Virus record (IMG/VR): IMGVR_UViG_3300021960_000023
Span: 62,001-126,000 of that record
Strand: one strand, 5' to 3'
Length of the DNA stretch: 64,000 bases
Source: a virus
Under the pieces are notes generated by a model that searched no databases, had not been told where the DNA came from, and saw nothing but the letters and a program-made list of their open reading frames with translations. Of this stretch, positions 29,737 through 37,616 are shown in pieces. How positions within the stretch are numbered: position 1 is the first letter of the stretch; each line of letters opens with the position of its first letter. The translations under genes and the position numbers were made by a program.

Positions 29737-30918
29737 ATGGCACTTAAAAAATTAAATAAGAAAAGAATCTCGATGAGGAAAGATAGAGTTTCTTTAGATG
29801 CAAAGATGATGGGTCCAGAACCTCTCTTCACAGAAGAAGATGGACACATGGACATTGAAGAACAATACGATGGAAAGATTGGCCGAAAATGGGCTAAAGC
29901 TTCCAGATGGTATAATTACTTTTATCAAAACAAAGATTACCTTCCACACGCAGTAGACTTTCTAAGAGATGTATATGGTTGGGATGATGATAAGTTAAAA
30001 GTCTTTTTACGTTTACCCGATTATACAATTAGAAGAGTCGGTGGGGTTGGCGTTATATGGTCAAGAGGTTACAAATATGATCCATTGTTTATCGAAGGCT
30101 TTAAACCTATTACTGATGAACTATATGAAAAAGCTACTTTATTAGAAGAGCAAAGAGTAGAAGCAGTAAAAGAAAAACCTAAAATGCCTAGTATACAAGA
30201 AAGAACTAGAGCAAAGGTATTAGAAACCATTTATATGGAATTTGATGTTAACGTAGTTGATGAATGGATGGAAGGTAATTATAAAGTTGACTTCGAAGCA
30301 TTCTCTCTATTTAAAAACTTTGGATTAAAAGGTAATGCTATTTCTATATTCCAAGACATGATCGATGTAGAATATCTAGGACTAAAAGAAGCATACGATA
30401 AAACATGTCCTGATTGTGTAGAAGCTTATTCACACATTACGAAAGGCAATAAAAAGAAAATGCTCAACGTATACGACAATATTTATTCTGACCTTGATAA
30501 ACTTAAAGATAGCTTTAAAGCGACGCGTAAGGCGCGTGTACGTGTCCCTAGGAGCAACGAACAACAGGTATCTAAGTTAAACTATATGAAAGAAGACTTA
30601 GCAGCTAAGTTAACATCTATTAATCCTATCCTTATTCCAACCGCATCTAAGCTATATGTTTATAATGTTAAACAAGGTAAGCTTGCAGAATACACTGCAT
30701 TAGATGCTAAGGGTTTCGAGATCGCTGGATCTACTATTAAGAACTATGATACTAAACTAAGTAAAATAACTAAGTTAAGAAAGCCAGAGGAAATACTACC
30801 GCTTATTCTAAACAAAACAGAAAAGCAAATACTAAAAGTATGGAAAGGATTAACAACAAAGATTTATGAACCAACAGGCCGAATCAACAAGGACTGTATT
30901 TTAATGAGAGTAATATAA
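29737..30918 (+). CDS. Conserved protein upstream of gp33, unknown
   Basis: A 393-residue soluble protein. Residues about 55-90 (WYNYFYQNKDYLPHAVDFL) and a CPDC pair at about 227-230 stand out; the C-terminal about 120 residues are Lys-rich and repetitive (KLSKITKLRKPEEILPLILNK). I recall long proteins of this type beside gp33 and gp59 in T4-like marine phages, unassigned. The C-terminal ends IKKDCILMRVI-like with an overlapping TAATG start for gp33. A GC-rich stretch (30520-30548) encodes KATRKARVRVP. Confidence 0.6.
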   Translation: MALKKLNKKRISMRKDRVSLDAKMMGPEPLFTEEDGHMDIEEQYDGKIGRKWAKASRWYNYFYQNKDYLPHAVDFLRDVYGWDDDKLKVFLRLPDYTIRRVGGVGVIWSRGYKYDPLFIEGFKPITDELYEKATLLEEQRVEAVKEKPKMPSIQERTRAKVLETIYMEFDVNVVDEWMEGNYKVDFEAFSLFKNFGLKGNAISIFQDMIDVEYLGLKEAYDKTCPDCVEAYSHITKGNKKKMLNVYDNIYSDLDKLKDSFKATRKARVRVPRSNEQQVSKLNYMKEDLAAKLTSINPILIPTASKLYVYNVKQGKLAEYTALDAKGFEIAGSTIKNYDTKLSKITKLRKPEEILPLILNKTEKQILKVWKGLTTKIYEPTGRINKDCILMRVI

Positions 30919-31157
30919 TGGATATATTAAATGAAAAGATTATGACTAAGAAAAGATTTAGTACAGCAGTAGAAGAGCTAGTTGCTAAAAACAAAATGTC
31001 ATATATGGATGCTATGAACTACGTGATAGAAAAAAGAGGTATGGATTATGGAAACATAAAGAAACTACTATCTGATTCTTTAAAAGAAAAAGTTACAGCA
31101 GAAGCCCAGGGGTTAAACCTAATCAGAGATAAGAAAGGTAATACATTACCAGTATGA
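30918..31157 (+). CDS. gp33: gp33-like late transcription co-activator
   Basis: A 79-residue protein. TKKRFSTAVEELVAKNKMSY then MDAMNYVIEKRGMDY and LKEKVTAEAQGLNLI match the helical pattern of gp33 in T4-like cyanophages. T4 gp33 links the sliding clamp to RNA polymerase carrying the late sigma factor gp55, so that TATAAATA promoters fire. The many such promoters in this window make that role coherent. Overlaps gp59 by 4 nt. Confidence 0.7.
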   Translation: MDILNEKIMTKKRFSTAVEELVAKNKMSYMDAMNYVIEKRGMDYGNIKKLLSDSLKEKVTAEAQGLNLIRDKKGNTLPV

Positions 31158-31744
31158 TGCAACCTTTTGATGCATATAGTATGTACAATGCACTTAAGCT
31201 GCATTTCGAACAAGACAGCTATGATGCAGTTAAATACAATTTTAAATCTAACGTAAGTCCTAAATCGTTCTTTGCTAGGAAAGATAAATACTTCTTTGCC
31301 AAACTAGCTAAGACTTATGACGATAAACTCTTACAGTATTATATAGCTAACTTTAAGAATGGGATTAGTTACGTTGGGGATATGCTAAACGAAGGTGGTG
31401 AAACTAACTTTAAGCAGCATATGAAAGTTCGCGAGTCAATACATCGTGAGTTTCAAAAAGATATAAATAGTTTAATAGATATGGATATACAGTTTGATGA
31501 TTTGTTTATGACAAAGCAAACGCATCCATTGATAGTAAAATTATTGATGAGAGAAGAGATTAGTTTAGAGACTGTTGTTATTCTGGATTCAATATTAGGG
31601 TTTATGAAACGTGAAGGATCTAAGATAACTGAGACAATTATTTGGCCAGATATCTCTAGAAAGATTATGAAGTATAAACCTTTTGTAGACTTTAATAAAG
31701 ATAAATGCGTAAGTATTATCAAAAAAGGGTTTACAAAACCATAG
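31154..31744 (+). CDS. gp59: gp59-like helicase loader
   Basis: A 196-residue, helix-rich basic protein. The start FDAYSMYNALKLHFEQDSYDAVKYN is the signature of gp59, which loads the gp41 replicative helicase on forks coated with gp32. The internal FFARKDKYFFAKLAKTY and YIANFKNGISYVGDM segments also fit. Located directly before gp32, with which it interacts in T4. The start could be the second ATG (31157). The gp32 promoter lies in its 3' end. Confidence 0.85.
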   Translation: MMQPFDAYSMYNALKLHFEQDSYDAVKYNFKSNVSPKSFFARKDKYFFAKLAKTYDDKLLQYYIANFKNGISYVGDMLNEGGETNFKQHMKVRESIHREFQKDINSLIDMDIQFDDLFMTKQTHPLIVKLLMREEISLETVVILDSILGFMKREGSKITETIIWPDISRKIMKYKPFVDFNKDKCVSIIKKGFTKP

Positions 31745-31758
31745 GAGTGTGGTATAAT
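31730..31758 (+). promoter_or_regulatory. Early sigma70-like promoter of gp32
   Basis: -35 TTTACA at 31730-31735, 17-bp spacer, extended -10 TGGTATAAT with TATAAT at 31753-31758. Overlaps the stop of gp59. The predicted start near 31765 leaves a leader of about 57 nt before gp32, with GGAG at 31810-31813. Confidence 0.75.
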
Positions 31759-31772
31759 ATACTCATTATATT

Positions 31773-31820
31773 ATGAACAAAGTGGATAATTCAACAATAC
31801 AGTGTACATGGAGAAAATAA
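31773..31820 (+). CDS. Possible 15-codon leader peptide before gp32
   Basis: ATG at 31773 opens a 15-codon frame (MNKVDNSTIQCTWRK) in the gp32 leader, ending 1 nt before the gp32 start codon. It has no Shine-Dalgarno but begins within 8 nt of the predicted transcript start. It could influence gp32 translation; T4 gp32 is translationally self-regulated. Weak evidence. Confidence 0.25.
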   Translation: MNKVDNSTIQCTWRK

Positions 31821-31821
31821 A

Positions 31822-32730
31822 ATGTCATTCGAAAACTTAAAGAGCGCACGAGGCTCATCAATCGATAAACTCGTAAAAGCTGCAGAAGCAGTATCCACCC
31901 CAAAAGCGGACAACTCATCTTATGGTGATGATCGTCTTTGGAAACCTACAAGAGATAAAGCAGGAAACGGTTACGCGGTAATCAGATTCTTACCTGCCAA
32001 AGAAGGTGAAGATCTTCCTTGGGTAAGATACTGGGATCACGGATTTAAAGGTCCTAATGGTCTATGGTACATAGAGAAATCATTAACCTCTATTAATCAA
32101 CCAGACCCTGTCTCAGAACAAAATACTGTTCTTTGGAATACTGGTAGAGATGAGGATAAAGCTATTGCACGTGAAAGGAAAAGACGTTTACATTATGTTT
32201 CAAACATTCTAGTAATCAGTGATCCTGAACACCCAGAAAATAATGGAAAGGTATTCCTTTACCAATTCGGTAAAAGAATCTTCGACAAAGTTATGGAAGC
32301 TATGCAACCACAATTCGCCGATGAGCAACCTTGTAATCCATACGACTTCTGGGAAGGCGCTGACTTTAAAATTAAAATCAGAAAAGTAGATGGATGGGTT
32401 AACTATGATAAATCAGAGTTCTCAAGTCCTTCAGCATTATTTGATAGTAATGAAGCAGAGCTAGAAAGTGTATATGGGAAACTACATTCATTAAGTGAAT
32501 TCACTGATCCTAAATCATATAAATCATATGACGAACTTAAAGCCAAACTTAATAAAGTATTAGGTGTTGATGCTGGAATTACTGCCGATATGGCAACTAT
32601 GACTAGCGCTCCTGTTCCAACAATGGAACAAACACCTTCAATGATAGAAGAATCTCCAGCAATGGAAACCTCTTCTAGCGATGAAGATGATACGTTAAGT
32701 TACTTTAATAAATTAGCTAACGAGAGTTAA
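31822..32730 (+). CDS. gp32: gp32 single-stranded DNA-binding protein
   Basis: A 302-residue protein. Basic N-terminus, then the core (GYAVIRFLPAKEGEDLPWVRYW, RRLHYVSNILVISDPEHPENNGKVFLYQFGKRIFDKV) typical of T4-like gp32, and an acidic flexible tail ending EDDTLSYFNKLANES that recruits partners. It coats single-stranded DNA in replication and recombination. The zinc-binding Cys cluster of T4 gp32 is not evident; a lone Cys remains at PCNPYDFW. It ends the early gene block at a terminator. Confidence 0.93.
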   Translation: MSFENLKSARGSSIDKLVKAAEAVSTPKADNSSYGDDRLWKPTRDKAGNGYAVIRFLPAKEGEDLPWVRYWDHGFKGPNGLWYIEKSLTSINQPDPVSEQNTVLWNTGRDEDKAIARERKRRLHYVSNILVISDPEHPENNGKVFLYQFGKRIFDKVMEAMQPQFADEQPCNPYDFWEGADFKIKIRKVDGWVNYDKSEFSSPSALFDSNEAELESVYGKLHSLSEFTDPKSYKSYDELKAKLNKVLGVDAGITADMATMTSAPVPTMEQTPSMIEESPAMETSSSDEDDTLSYFNKLANES

Positions 32731-32751
32731 CTAATAGATCTTACGATCGGA

Positions 32752-32777
32752 AGGGGTGCGAAAGCGCCCCTTTTTTT
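32752..32777 (+). terminator. Rho-independent terminator after gp32
   Basis: 8-bp stem AGGGGTGC/GCGCCCCT with a GAAA loop (32752-32771), then seven T (32771-32777). It ends at the stop codon of the convergent tape-measure gene, thereby separating the plus early genes from the minus late block. Confidence 0.9.
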
Positions 32778-34584
32778 ATCTGCTGGTTACAGATCCAAGA
32801 ACAGAAGTTGCTCTTGTAATTGGACTTTGTACTACTGTTGATCGAATAGAAGTAGCATTAGTAACATTACCACCTGTTGCGTTAGTAATTACTGCGCTTA
32901 CAGATTGACCTGCAGATTTCTGTGCTTCATTGGATTGTGACTTTGCTAATATCTCACTGCCATCTACTGTAGTTTTCGGATCTACCTGGCTCGATATATC
33001 TGGCATTTCACCTGATAACATTTTTTCCATATCAGCATCTGTTTGTCCTGTATCTGGACCTTTCTCTGCCGCAGCTGCTTCATTCTTAGCTCTTATCTCA
33101 TCAGCTGCTCTTTTACCTCTTCCGGTATCAAGACCCTTAGAGATAGCATCTAATGCTGACGTGTCGAAATCATCTCCAAATAACCATTTGGCTGCTCTCT
33201 TACCTAAGAAGGATATCATTTTTCTTGGGATGTATGTAATCCCATTTACGATCGATGCTAAGAAGTCAACAAAATATAACATTGCAACTTTTAACGTATC
33301 CATTATACTTGCGCCAGGTCCTAATGAATCTTGTAGCTTTTTAAACCCGAAGTATAAACCACCTATTAATGCCATGATAGCTAATATAGGTACTAGTATT
33401 GGAGCCATCGCAACCACTATTGGTGTTATCGCTGTCATCATACTCATAAATGCAGCATATAGAGTTGGGATAAATGTTCCCATCATAAAGATTCTAAATA
33501 CCCTAGCTGCTTTTAGTGCAGTACCAATAACCTTAATTAACTTACCACCAAACAATAATGCTAATGATCCAACTAATAGACCAAAGGTTCCCATGTTTTC
33601 TGAAAATAGTGATCCAGCTTCTTCAAAGTCACCACGTAAAAGAGCAGAGATCGTATTAAATACAATAGAAGCTTTCTCTATTATATCAACCATGATTGCT
33701 TGGAATTTTTCTGGATCTAAGAACATTAAAGCTAAACCAGTTAGTCCAGCTAGAAGTCCTGCTCCTTTAGCTCCTGCGGAAACCGTTTCATCGAACTTAT
33801 CACCAAACTCTTCGAAACCTTTAGCCATTTGGAATAATCTAGAGTTAGCTTCTTCGTTAAGCTTTCGTGCCTCTCTTCTGTTTTCTTCTGATTCTGCACC
33901 TTTTGCTATTTCAGCAAGTTGAGCATTAGCAAGTTCTATCCCTCTATCATCACCATCTTCTATTGCTGATTTTAGATCTTCGTTTGCTTTATTATATGAA
34001 TCTTGTAATTCTTTAACTTCACCCTTTAGGTTTCTTCCGAAAGCTCCGCCAAGTTTTTTTAATGATCTTTGTAGATCTTTATTTAAAGTATCATCATCTA
34101 AAACTTTTTTACTTTCTTCAAGCTTTGATATAATACCTTTTACGCCTTCAAGATTATTTTTACTCTCTTGATCGTTCCAAGTTGTTTGTAATTTTAAAAG
34201 ATCACTAGATTGTGATTCAATAGCGGTTAGTTCTTTTAATCTATTATCTAAGGTTTTGTCAGTTTTAGATCCGGCAAGAAGTTCAACAGAAGCATTCAAA
34301 GCCTTCTGCATTTTTTCTGCAGATTTATATTCTCCTGTTGCTCTTAACTCATCTATTTTTAGCTGAGCATCTTGCATTTTAACAAGAGCATCTGCTTTGA
34401 CCTGTGCTCGTTTAGATGCTCCGTCCGTGGCATTGATTAACTTATTAAGATGTTTATTCGTAGATACAACTTCTTTCTTAGTATCTTTCTCTACTTTTTT
34501 ATCTTCCTTCTTTGACTTTGCCGGCTCTTTTCTTTCTGCTATCGGCTTTTGCTTTGAAGTTGTAGGTTTTTTATCGTCTGCCAT
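32776..34584 (-). CDS. gp29: Tail tape-measure / baseplate hub protein (gp29-like)
   Basis: A 602-residue protein transcribed leftward. N-terminal about 1-45 is Lys/Glu-rich; about 60-260 is long helical coil; about 275-470 has several hydrophobic helices (GLLAGLTGLALMF, GLLVGSLALLFG, PIVVAMAPILVPILAIMAL), the pattern of tape measures that thread the tail and act on the host membrane; the C-terminus is low-complexity. In T4, gp29 sets tail length. It is the last gene of the minus block; its stop overlaps the T run of the gp32 terminator. Confidence 0.8.
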   Translation of the reverse strand: MADDKKPTTSKQKPIAERKEPAKSKKEDKKVEKDTKKEVVSTNKHLNKLINATDGASKRAQVKADALVKMQDAQLKIDELRATGEYKSAEKMQKALNASVELLAGSKTDKTLDNRLKELTAIESQSSDLLKLQTTWNDQESKNNLEGVKGIISKLEESKKVLDDDTLNKDLQRSLKKLGGAFGRNLKGEVKELQDSYNKANEDLKSAIEDGDDRGIELANAQLAEIAKGAESEENRREARKLNEEANSRLFQMAKGFEEFGDKFDETVSAGAKGAGLLAGLTGLALMFLDPEKFQAIMVDIIEKASIVFNTISALLRGDFEEAGSLFSENMGTFGLLVGSLALLFGGKLIKVIGTALKAARVFRIFMMGTFIPTLYAAFMSMMTAITPIVVAMAPILVPILAIMALIGGLYFGFKKLQDSLGPGASIMDTLKVAMLYFVDFLASIVNGITYIPRKMISFLGKRAAKWLFGDDFDTSALDAISKGLDTGRGKRAADEIRAKNEAAAAEKGPDTGQTDADMEKMLSGEMPDISSQVDPKTTVDGSEILAKSQSNEAQKSAGQSVSAVITNATGGNVTNATSIRSTVVQSPITRATSVLGSVTSR

Positions 34585-34593
34585 TAGTTAGTC

Positions 34594-34977
34594 CTAATCT
34601 GGGTTACTGTCACCGTGTTCTTTTGCTGCACTTGATGTATATAAACCGAACCAAGCTGCGCCTGCACCTACTAAGATACTGATTAAGCCTGATTGCTCAA
34701 GTGATGGTTCTGGTAATTCCATAAACCAGAATGTAGCATAATATAATAAGTACATGTAAATAGATAAGAATAGTCTCGGTATAACTCTCCATGCATCTAG
34801 TGTTTTAGCTGCAAAGACCCATTTTTGCCACGGGTTCTTCCTATCATTTGTTGTTAATTCAAAAATTTCTTGTTTTAATTCACCAATCTCGGTAACCATA
34901 GCCATAAACTTTTTAAGGTCTATTTCTACTTCATTACGATCCATGTCACCTTGAAACTGTCCTGTTGGTTGATTCAT
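34594..34977 (-). CDS. Two-TM membrane protein, holin candidate
   Basis: A 127-residue protein. The cytoplasmic N-terminus (about 1-50) is acidic and helical; NPWQKWVFAAKTLDAWRVIPRL leads into two hydrophobic segments (about 68-88 and 98-115, GLISILVGAGAAWFGLYT) and a short polar tail. This resembles a conserved membrane family of T4-like cyanophages. Small size, two TMs and the lack of another candidate make it the best holin in the window for releasing the lysozyme, but this is inference. Confidence 0.6.
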   Translation of the reverse strand: MNQPTGQFQGDMDRNEVEIDLKKFMAMVTEIGELKQEIFELTTNDRKNPWQKWVFAAKTLDAWRVIPRLFLSIYMYLLYYATFWFMELPEPSLEQSGLISILVGAGAAWFGLYTSSAAKEHGDSNPD

Positions 34978-34978
34978 T

Positions 34979-35182
34979 TTATTTCCTCATTTTAGCTTGC
35001 TGTTGTTGCAACCTTTCGTTCTCCTTTTGGATATGATCCTGCAGGAGAGCAATGTAAATTTCCCTCTCCCATGGCATCATATTTTCCAATTCGGTTAACG
35101 AATAACCGTGATGCTGCATCATTGCAAAGTTAGTCTTGTAATGGTTTACAAGGCTATCATGCGAGAGGCCTAAGTAAAAAAA
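34979..35182 (-). CDS. gp51: gp51-like domain reached by -1 frameshift from gp26
   Basis: An open segment in the -1 frame relative to gp26, from the slippery run of seven T (minus strand, 35182-35176) to TAA at 34979. After the shift it encodes 65 residues: YLGLSHDSLVNHYKTNFAMM, then QHHGYSLTELENMMPWERE and a Gln-rich helical end. The part before the first ATG pair is clearly protein-like, and there is no start codon with a ribosome site, so it is best read as the C-terminus of a gp26-gp51 fusion of 300 residues. An ATG at Met19 of the segment is the only independent start. T4 gp51 is a hub assembly factor. Confidence 0.72.
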   Translation of the reverse strand, partial: FFYLGLSHDSLVNHYKTNFAMMQHHGYSLTELENMMPWEREIYIALLQDHIQKENERLQQQQAKMRK

Positions 35183-35880
35183 CTTTGAAGACCTTTTAGT
35201 TCTACTTTGTTTTCTTTACTACACTTAATACATTTATACTCTATATCATGAGTTAATGTTGGAACTGTTTCAAAGAAAGCAGATATCAATTTGAATTGTG
35301 GTGCGGTTAAGTTATTCACAAATGCCTCAACAGATTCTCTTGGTTCGTCTTTCGTATCATATACTCCATCATCATCAAATATTGTATCAATACAATCAAT
35401 AACTAAATCAAACGCACCTTCTGCTTTCGCTAGGTGGGATTCATCATATTTTTCTATATCCATTATTCCAGGATATCTAAGCGTTACGCCTATATCCTTA
35501 TCTATAATAACGGTGTTAGATTCTGGAAGATCTGTTAGATTTATTTCTTCTAAATTAACTCGGACTGGTGTAACGGAATTACACGTTTCATCTAAGCATT
35601 TAAGTTCTAAATCTACGATCTCGCCAACAGACTTTGAACGTAAGGCTAAAAACATTTTTTCGAAATCAAAAAGTGTAAAATGATTCATGTCTAGTTTCTC
35701 ATATACACAATCTTCGATTATATCTTTTAAAGTTCTAATAATCATTTTTTGATCTTTCGATTCTAAAGCAATCATTAAAAGTTTTTCTTCCTTTACATTA
35801 TAAGGTCTGTATTCTATTTGTTCTCCTGTACTCGGCAAAATTGTCGTGTACCTAGAACTATTCACTACTGGCAAAGCCAT
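35170..35880 (-). CDS. gp26: gp26-like baseplate hub / tail assembly protein
   Basis: A 236-residue protein of the T4 baseplate protein family (gp26-like, PF12322). The start MALPVVNSSRYTTILPSTGE, the helical YNVKEEKLLMIALESKD and the C-terminal IEYKCIKCSKENKVELKGLQSFFT are characteristic; four cysteines in two places (CLDETC, CIKC) may bind zinc. The end codes for FF-Thr-stop across seven T, where a -1 shift would fuse it with the gp51-like segment. Confidence 0.85.
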   Translation of the reverse strand: MALPVVNSSRYTTILPSTGEQIEYRPYNVKEEKLLMIALESKDQKMIIRTLKDIIEDCVYEKLDMNHFTLFDFEKMFLALRSKSVGEIVDLELKCLDETCNSVTPVRVNLEEINLTDLPESNTVIIDKDIGVTLRYPGIMDIEKYDESHLAKAEGAFDLVIDCIDTIFDDDGVYDTKDEPRESVEAFVNNLTAPQFKLISAFFETVPTLTHDIEYKCIKCSKENKVELKGLQSFFT

Positions 35881-35891
35881 AATTTATTCTC

Positions 35892-36527
35892 CTAAGTAAT
35901 AGTATTAATTGCGCTTCTTATTGCTGAACCTGTAGAACTCAAAGGTCCTTCAGGCACGAATCTATCGTAAGCAAAAGTTACGCTCATTTCAGTTACTGCA
36001 TCTGTTTGGGCATTATCTAAAGCAATGCCTTCATAACTTACAGGATAAGCCTTTAAAAGCTTAACTCCATAGACCGGAATGTTCTTCTGGTTCAGTTGCT
36101 GTATTATCACGTCAACAGAATAATCATTTTTAAATCCTGTGACATATGATTCGGTATTAAATATGCCTGACTGCCATTGTTCAAGCATATTTCTCATATA
36201 ATAATCATTTGTTAAATGGAATGTCATAGTAACATCCTCATCAATAAATGTATATGGGTATTTGTTTTGTTGTTTGTCGTGATCGTGCTCAAATGTAGAT
36301 AATGTTCTACCTGGCATATTAACTGATTTACATAAGATAGATATATCTCTTGGATCGTTAAGTAAATTACCAGCGCTAAAATTTCCTGATAATAGCGAGC
36401 TTACGATTTGTTGTGGATTAATGTTTAATAAAGAAACTGCAGGAGGTGCAAAAATAACATTGAATCTATTAGCTGGGGCTAATCCACCTTTCTTTGCTAT
36501 TGTTGATTTTAAATTTTCAATATTCAT
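35892..36527 (-). CDS. Tail-tube-fold protein (gp19 superfamily)
   Basis: A 211-residue protein with GGLAPANRFNVIFAPP, ISILCKSVNMPGRTLSTFEH, YPYTFIDEDVTMTFHLTNDYY and EMSVTFAYDRF, the strands and loops of T4 gp19-type tail-tube subunits. Position among hub genes (near gp48, gp26) suggests it may be the tube initiator (gp54) rather than the main tube protein, but the sequence alone does not separate them. Confidence 0.75.
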   Translation of the reverse strand: MNIENLKSTIAKKGGLAPANRFNVIFAPPAVSLLNINPQQIVSSLLSGNFSAGNLLNDPRDISILCKSVNMPGRTLSTFEHDHDKQQNKYPYTFIDEDVTMTFHLTNDYYMRNMLEQWQSGIFNTESYVTGFKNDYSVDVIIQQLNQKNIPVYGVKLLKAYPVSYEGIALDNAQTDAVTEMSVTFAYDRFVPEGPLSSTGSAIRSAINTIT

Positions 36528-36529
36528 TA

Positions 36530-37117
36530 TTACCCTCTAATGATTTTATTAGAATCAGCCCAAACTGCTGATTTACCTTTCTTCTTAAATTGTTCTGTTG
36601 GTAAGAATATAGCTATTTCCCATTCTGCCATAGGTACACGAACTATCTTTGAAGCTACGTGACCTGTTAGATAGTGTTTAAAGCAAGGTTTAAATTCTTT
36701 AAACTTTTTACTTGATTGCAATAAATTATATCTAGCTTTTATTCTACTTTTATCTGTTATCTTTTTTGGCGCTGTTTTCATTAGCTCATCTAAAAACTTA
36801 GCTCTTACTCTCGGATTTAAATAATGTAAATTTAATCCGTAGAATCCACCAGGTGCAGGTTCAACCATTAGCACTAATGGAAATCTATCATAGTAAGGCA
36901 ATTCTTCTTTATATTTAGGATCGTAAAAATACATGTACATATTTCCAAATACCGTTTTTGTTACTGGATCTAATGCGTCATCTTTTAATAAAGATGTACG
37001 ATTTACCTGACCTAATTTTTTTATATTAGCCTGAAACCATTTCTTGCTTTCTTCTGTTCTAGCAGTTATGCCAGCTCGGAATGCGCCTAATTCTAATGTA
37101 TCAAATAAACTTGCCAT
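36530..37117 (-). CDS. Conserved T4-like structural protein (possible gp2-type DNA end protector)
   Basis: A 195-residue basic protein. LPYYDRFPLVLMVEPAPGGFYGLNLHYLNPRVRAKFLDEL (split: LPYYDRFPLV, GGFYGLNLHYLNP) and FKPCFKHYLTGHV are strongly conserved features I recall from T4-like cyanophages, next to gp4. In some annotations this neighbour of gp4 is called gp2, the DNA end protector; I cannot confirm. The ATG is 13 nt from CATAAATA on this strand, hence a leaderless late gene. Confidence 0.65.
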   Translation of the reverse strand: MASLFDTLELGAFRAGITARTEESKKWFQANIKKLGQVNRTSLLKDDALDPVTKTVFGNMYMYFYDPKYKEELPYYDRFPLVLMVEPAPGGFYGLNLHYLNPRVRAKFLDELMKTAPKKITDKSRIKARYNLLQSSKKFKEFKPCFKHYLTGHVASKIVRVPMAEWEIAIFLPTEQFKKKGKSAVWADSNKIIRG

Positions 37118-37121
37118 AGTA

Positions 37122-37574
37122 CTATTTATGCTTTCCTGTTAGTAGTTTGATCCCTAAATTCTTTAAAGTATCTTCTGTCCACACCTGGAACTTCCACCCT
37201 TTATGTTCAGCAAACTGTGATGCAGCATTCCATTTATCTGTATTTTTAATAAATGTGGTTACTTCTCTTAAATGTTTCTTGGTTTTTCTTCCGCCTTTTG
37301 GTGGAACCGTTTCTTTCTTCGGTTTAATTTCAACTAAATATACATCACCATTGGTCATTTCTATTAATAAGTCAACAAAATAACGGTGTATTCTTCCGTC
37401 CACTTGCCATTTATATGGTACAACTACTTCTTCACTGTTCCAAAAACGTATGTTTGGATTAGCTTCGCACCATTTAAACGCTTGTCTTTCCCATAAAGAT
37501 CTATATTGTACTTTACTTGCATCGCCTGCATACTTTGATTTGTTTTTTATTGTGTATTTGCCTTTGTAACTCAT
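37122..37574 (-). CDS. gp4: gp4-like head completion nuclease-fold protein
   Basis: 150 residues starting MSYKGKYTIKNKSKYAGD. The pattern YRSLWERQAFKWCEANPNI, NSEEVVVPYKW, RYFVDLLIEM and VEIKPKKET is the gp4 (gp50) head completion family, a TnsA-like endonuclease fold in which D of VDL and E-x-K of EIKPK would bind metal. Longer frames upstream lie beyond the late promoter, so 37574 is the start. Leader 29 nt with AGG. Its start codon overlaps the -10 of the gp48 promoter on the other strand. Confidence 0.88.
   Translation of the reverse strand: MSYKGKYTIKNKSKYAGDASKVQYRSLWERQAFKWCEANPNIRFWNSEEVVVPYKWQVDGRIHRYFVDLLIEMTNGDVYLVEIKPKKETVPPKGGRKTKKHLREVTTFIKNTDKWNAASQFAEHKGWKFQVWTEDTLKNLGIKLLTGKHK
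37123..37130 (-). promoter_or_regulatory. Late promoter (CATAAATA), leaderless layout
   Basis: On the minus strand CATAAATA begins 13 nt before the ATG at 37117, the same geometry as at 9580. It lies in the 3' end of gp4. Confidence 0.6.
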
Positions 37575-37581
37575 ATAAATA
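37574..37581 (+). promoter_or_regulatory. Late promoter of gp48, overlapping gp4 start codon
   Basis: TATAAATA on the plus strand; predicted start 37587, 29 nt before gp48's ATG, with AGG in the leader. Its first base is part of the gp4 start codon on the other strand. Confidence 0.75.
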
Positions 37582-37608
37582 AACCTATAATAATTAATTT
37601 TATACAGG

Positions 37609-37616
37609 TATTTATA
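37609..37616 (-). promoter_or_regulatory. Late promoter of gp4, overlapping gp48 start codon
   Basis: TATAAATA on the minus strand; predicted start 37603, 29 nt before gp4's ATG. Its first base is the A of the gp48 ATG. The two leaders overlap by 17 nt in antisense. Confidence 0.75.

Noticed and set aside
32930-33922. 330-codon open frame on the plus strand opposite the tape-measure gene
   Set aside because: Mirror of the Ala/Lys-rich gp29 helices; no ribosome site, codon use unlike phage genes, and it lies past the gp32 terminator.
35176-35182. Sequencing error making gp26 and gp51 look separate
   Set aside because: Not excluded, but a seven-T slippery run in exactly the right phase with a 0-frame stop straight after is the pattern of programmed frameshifting; kept as the stated alternative in the finding.
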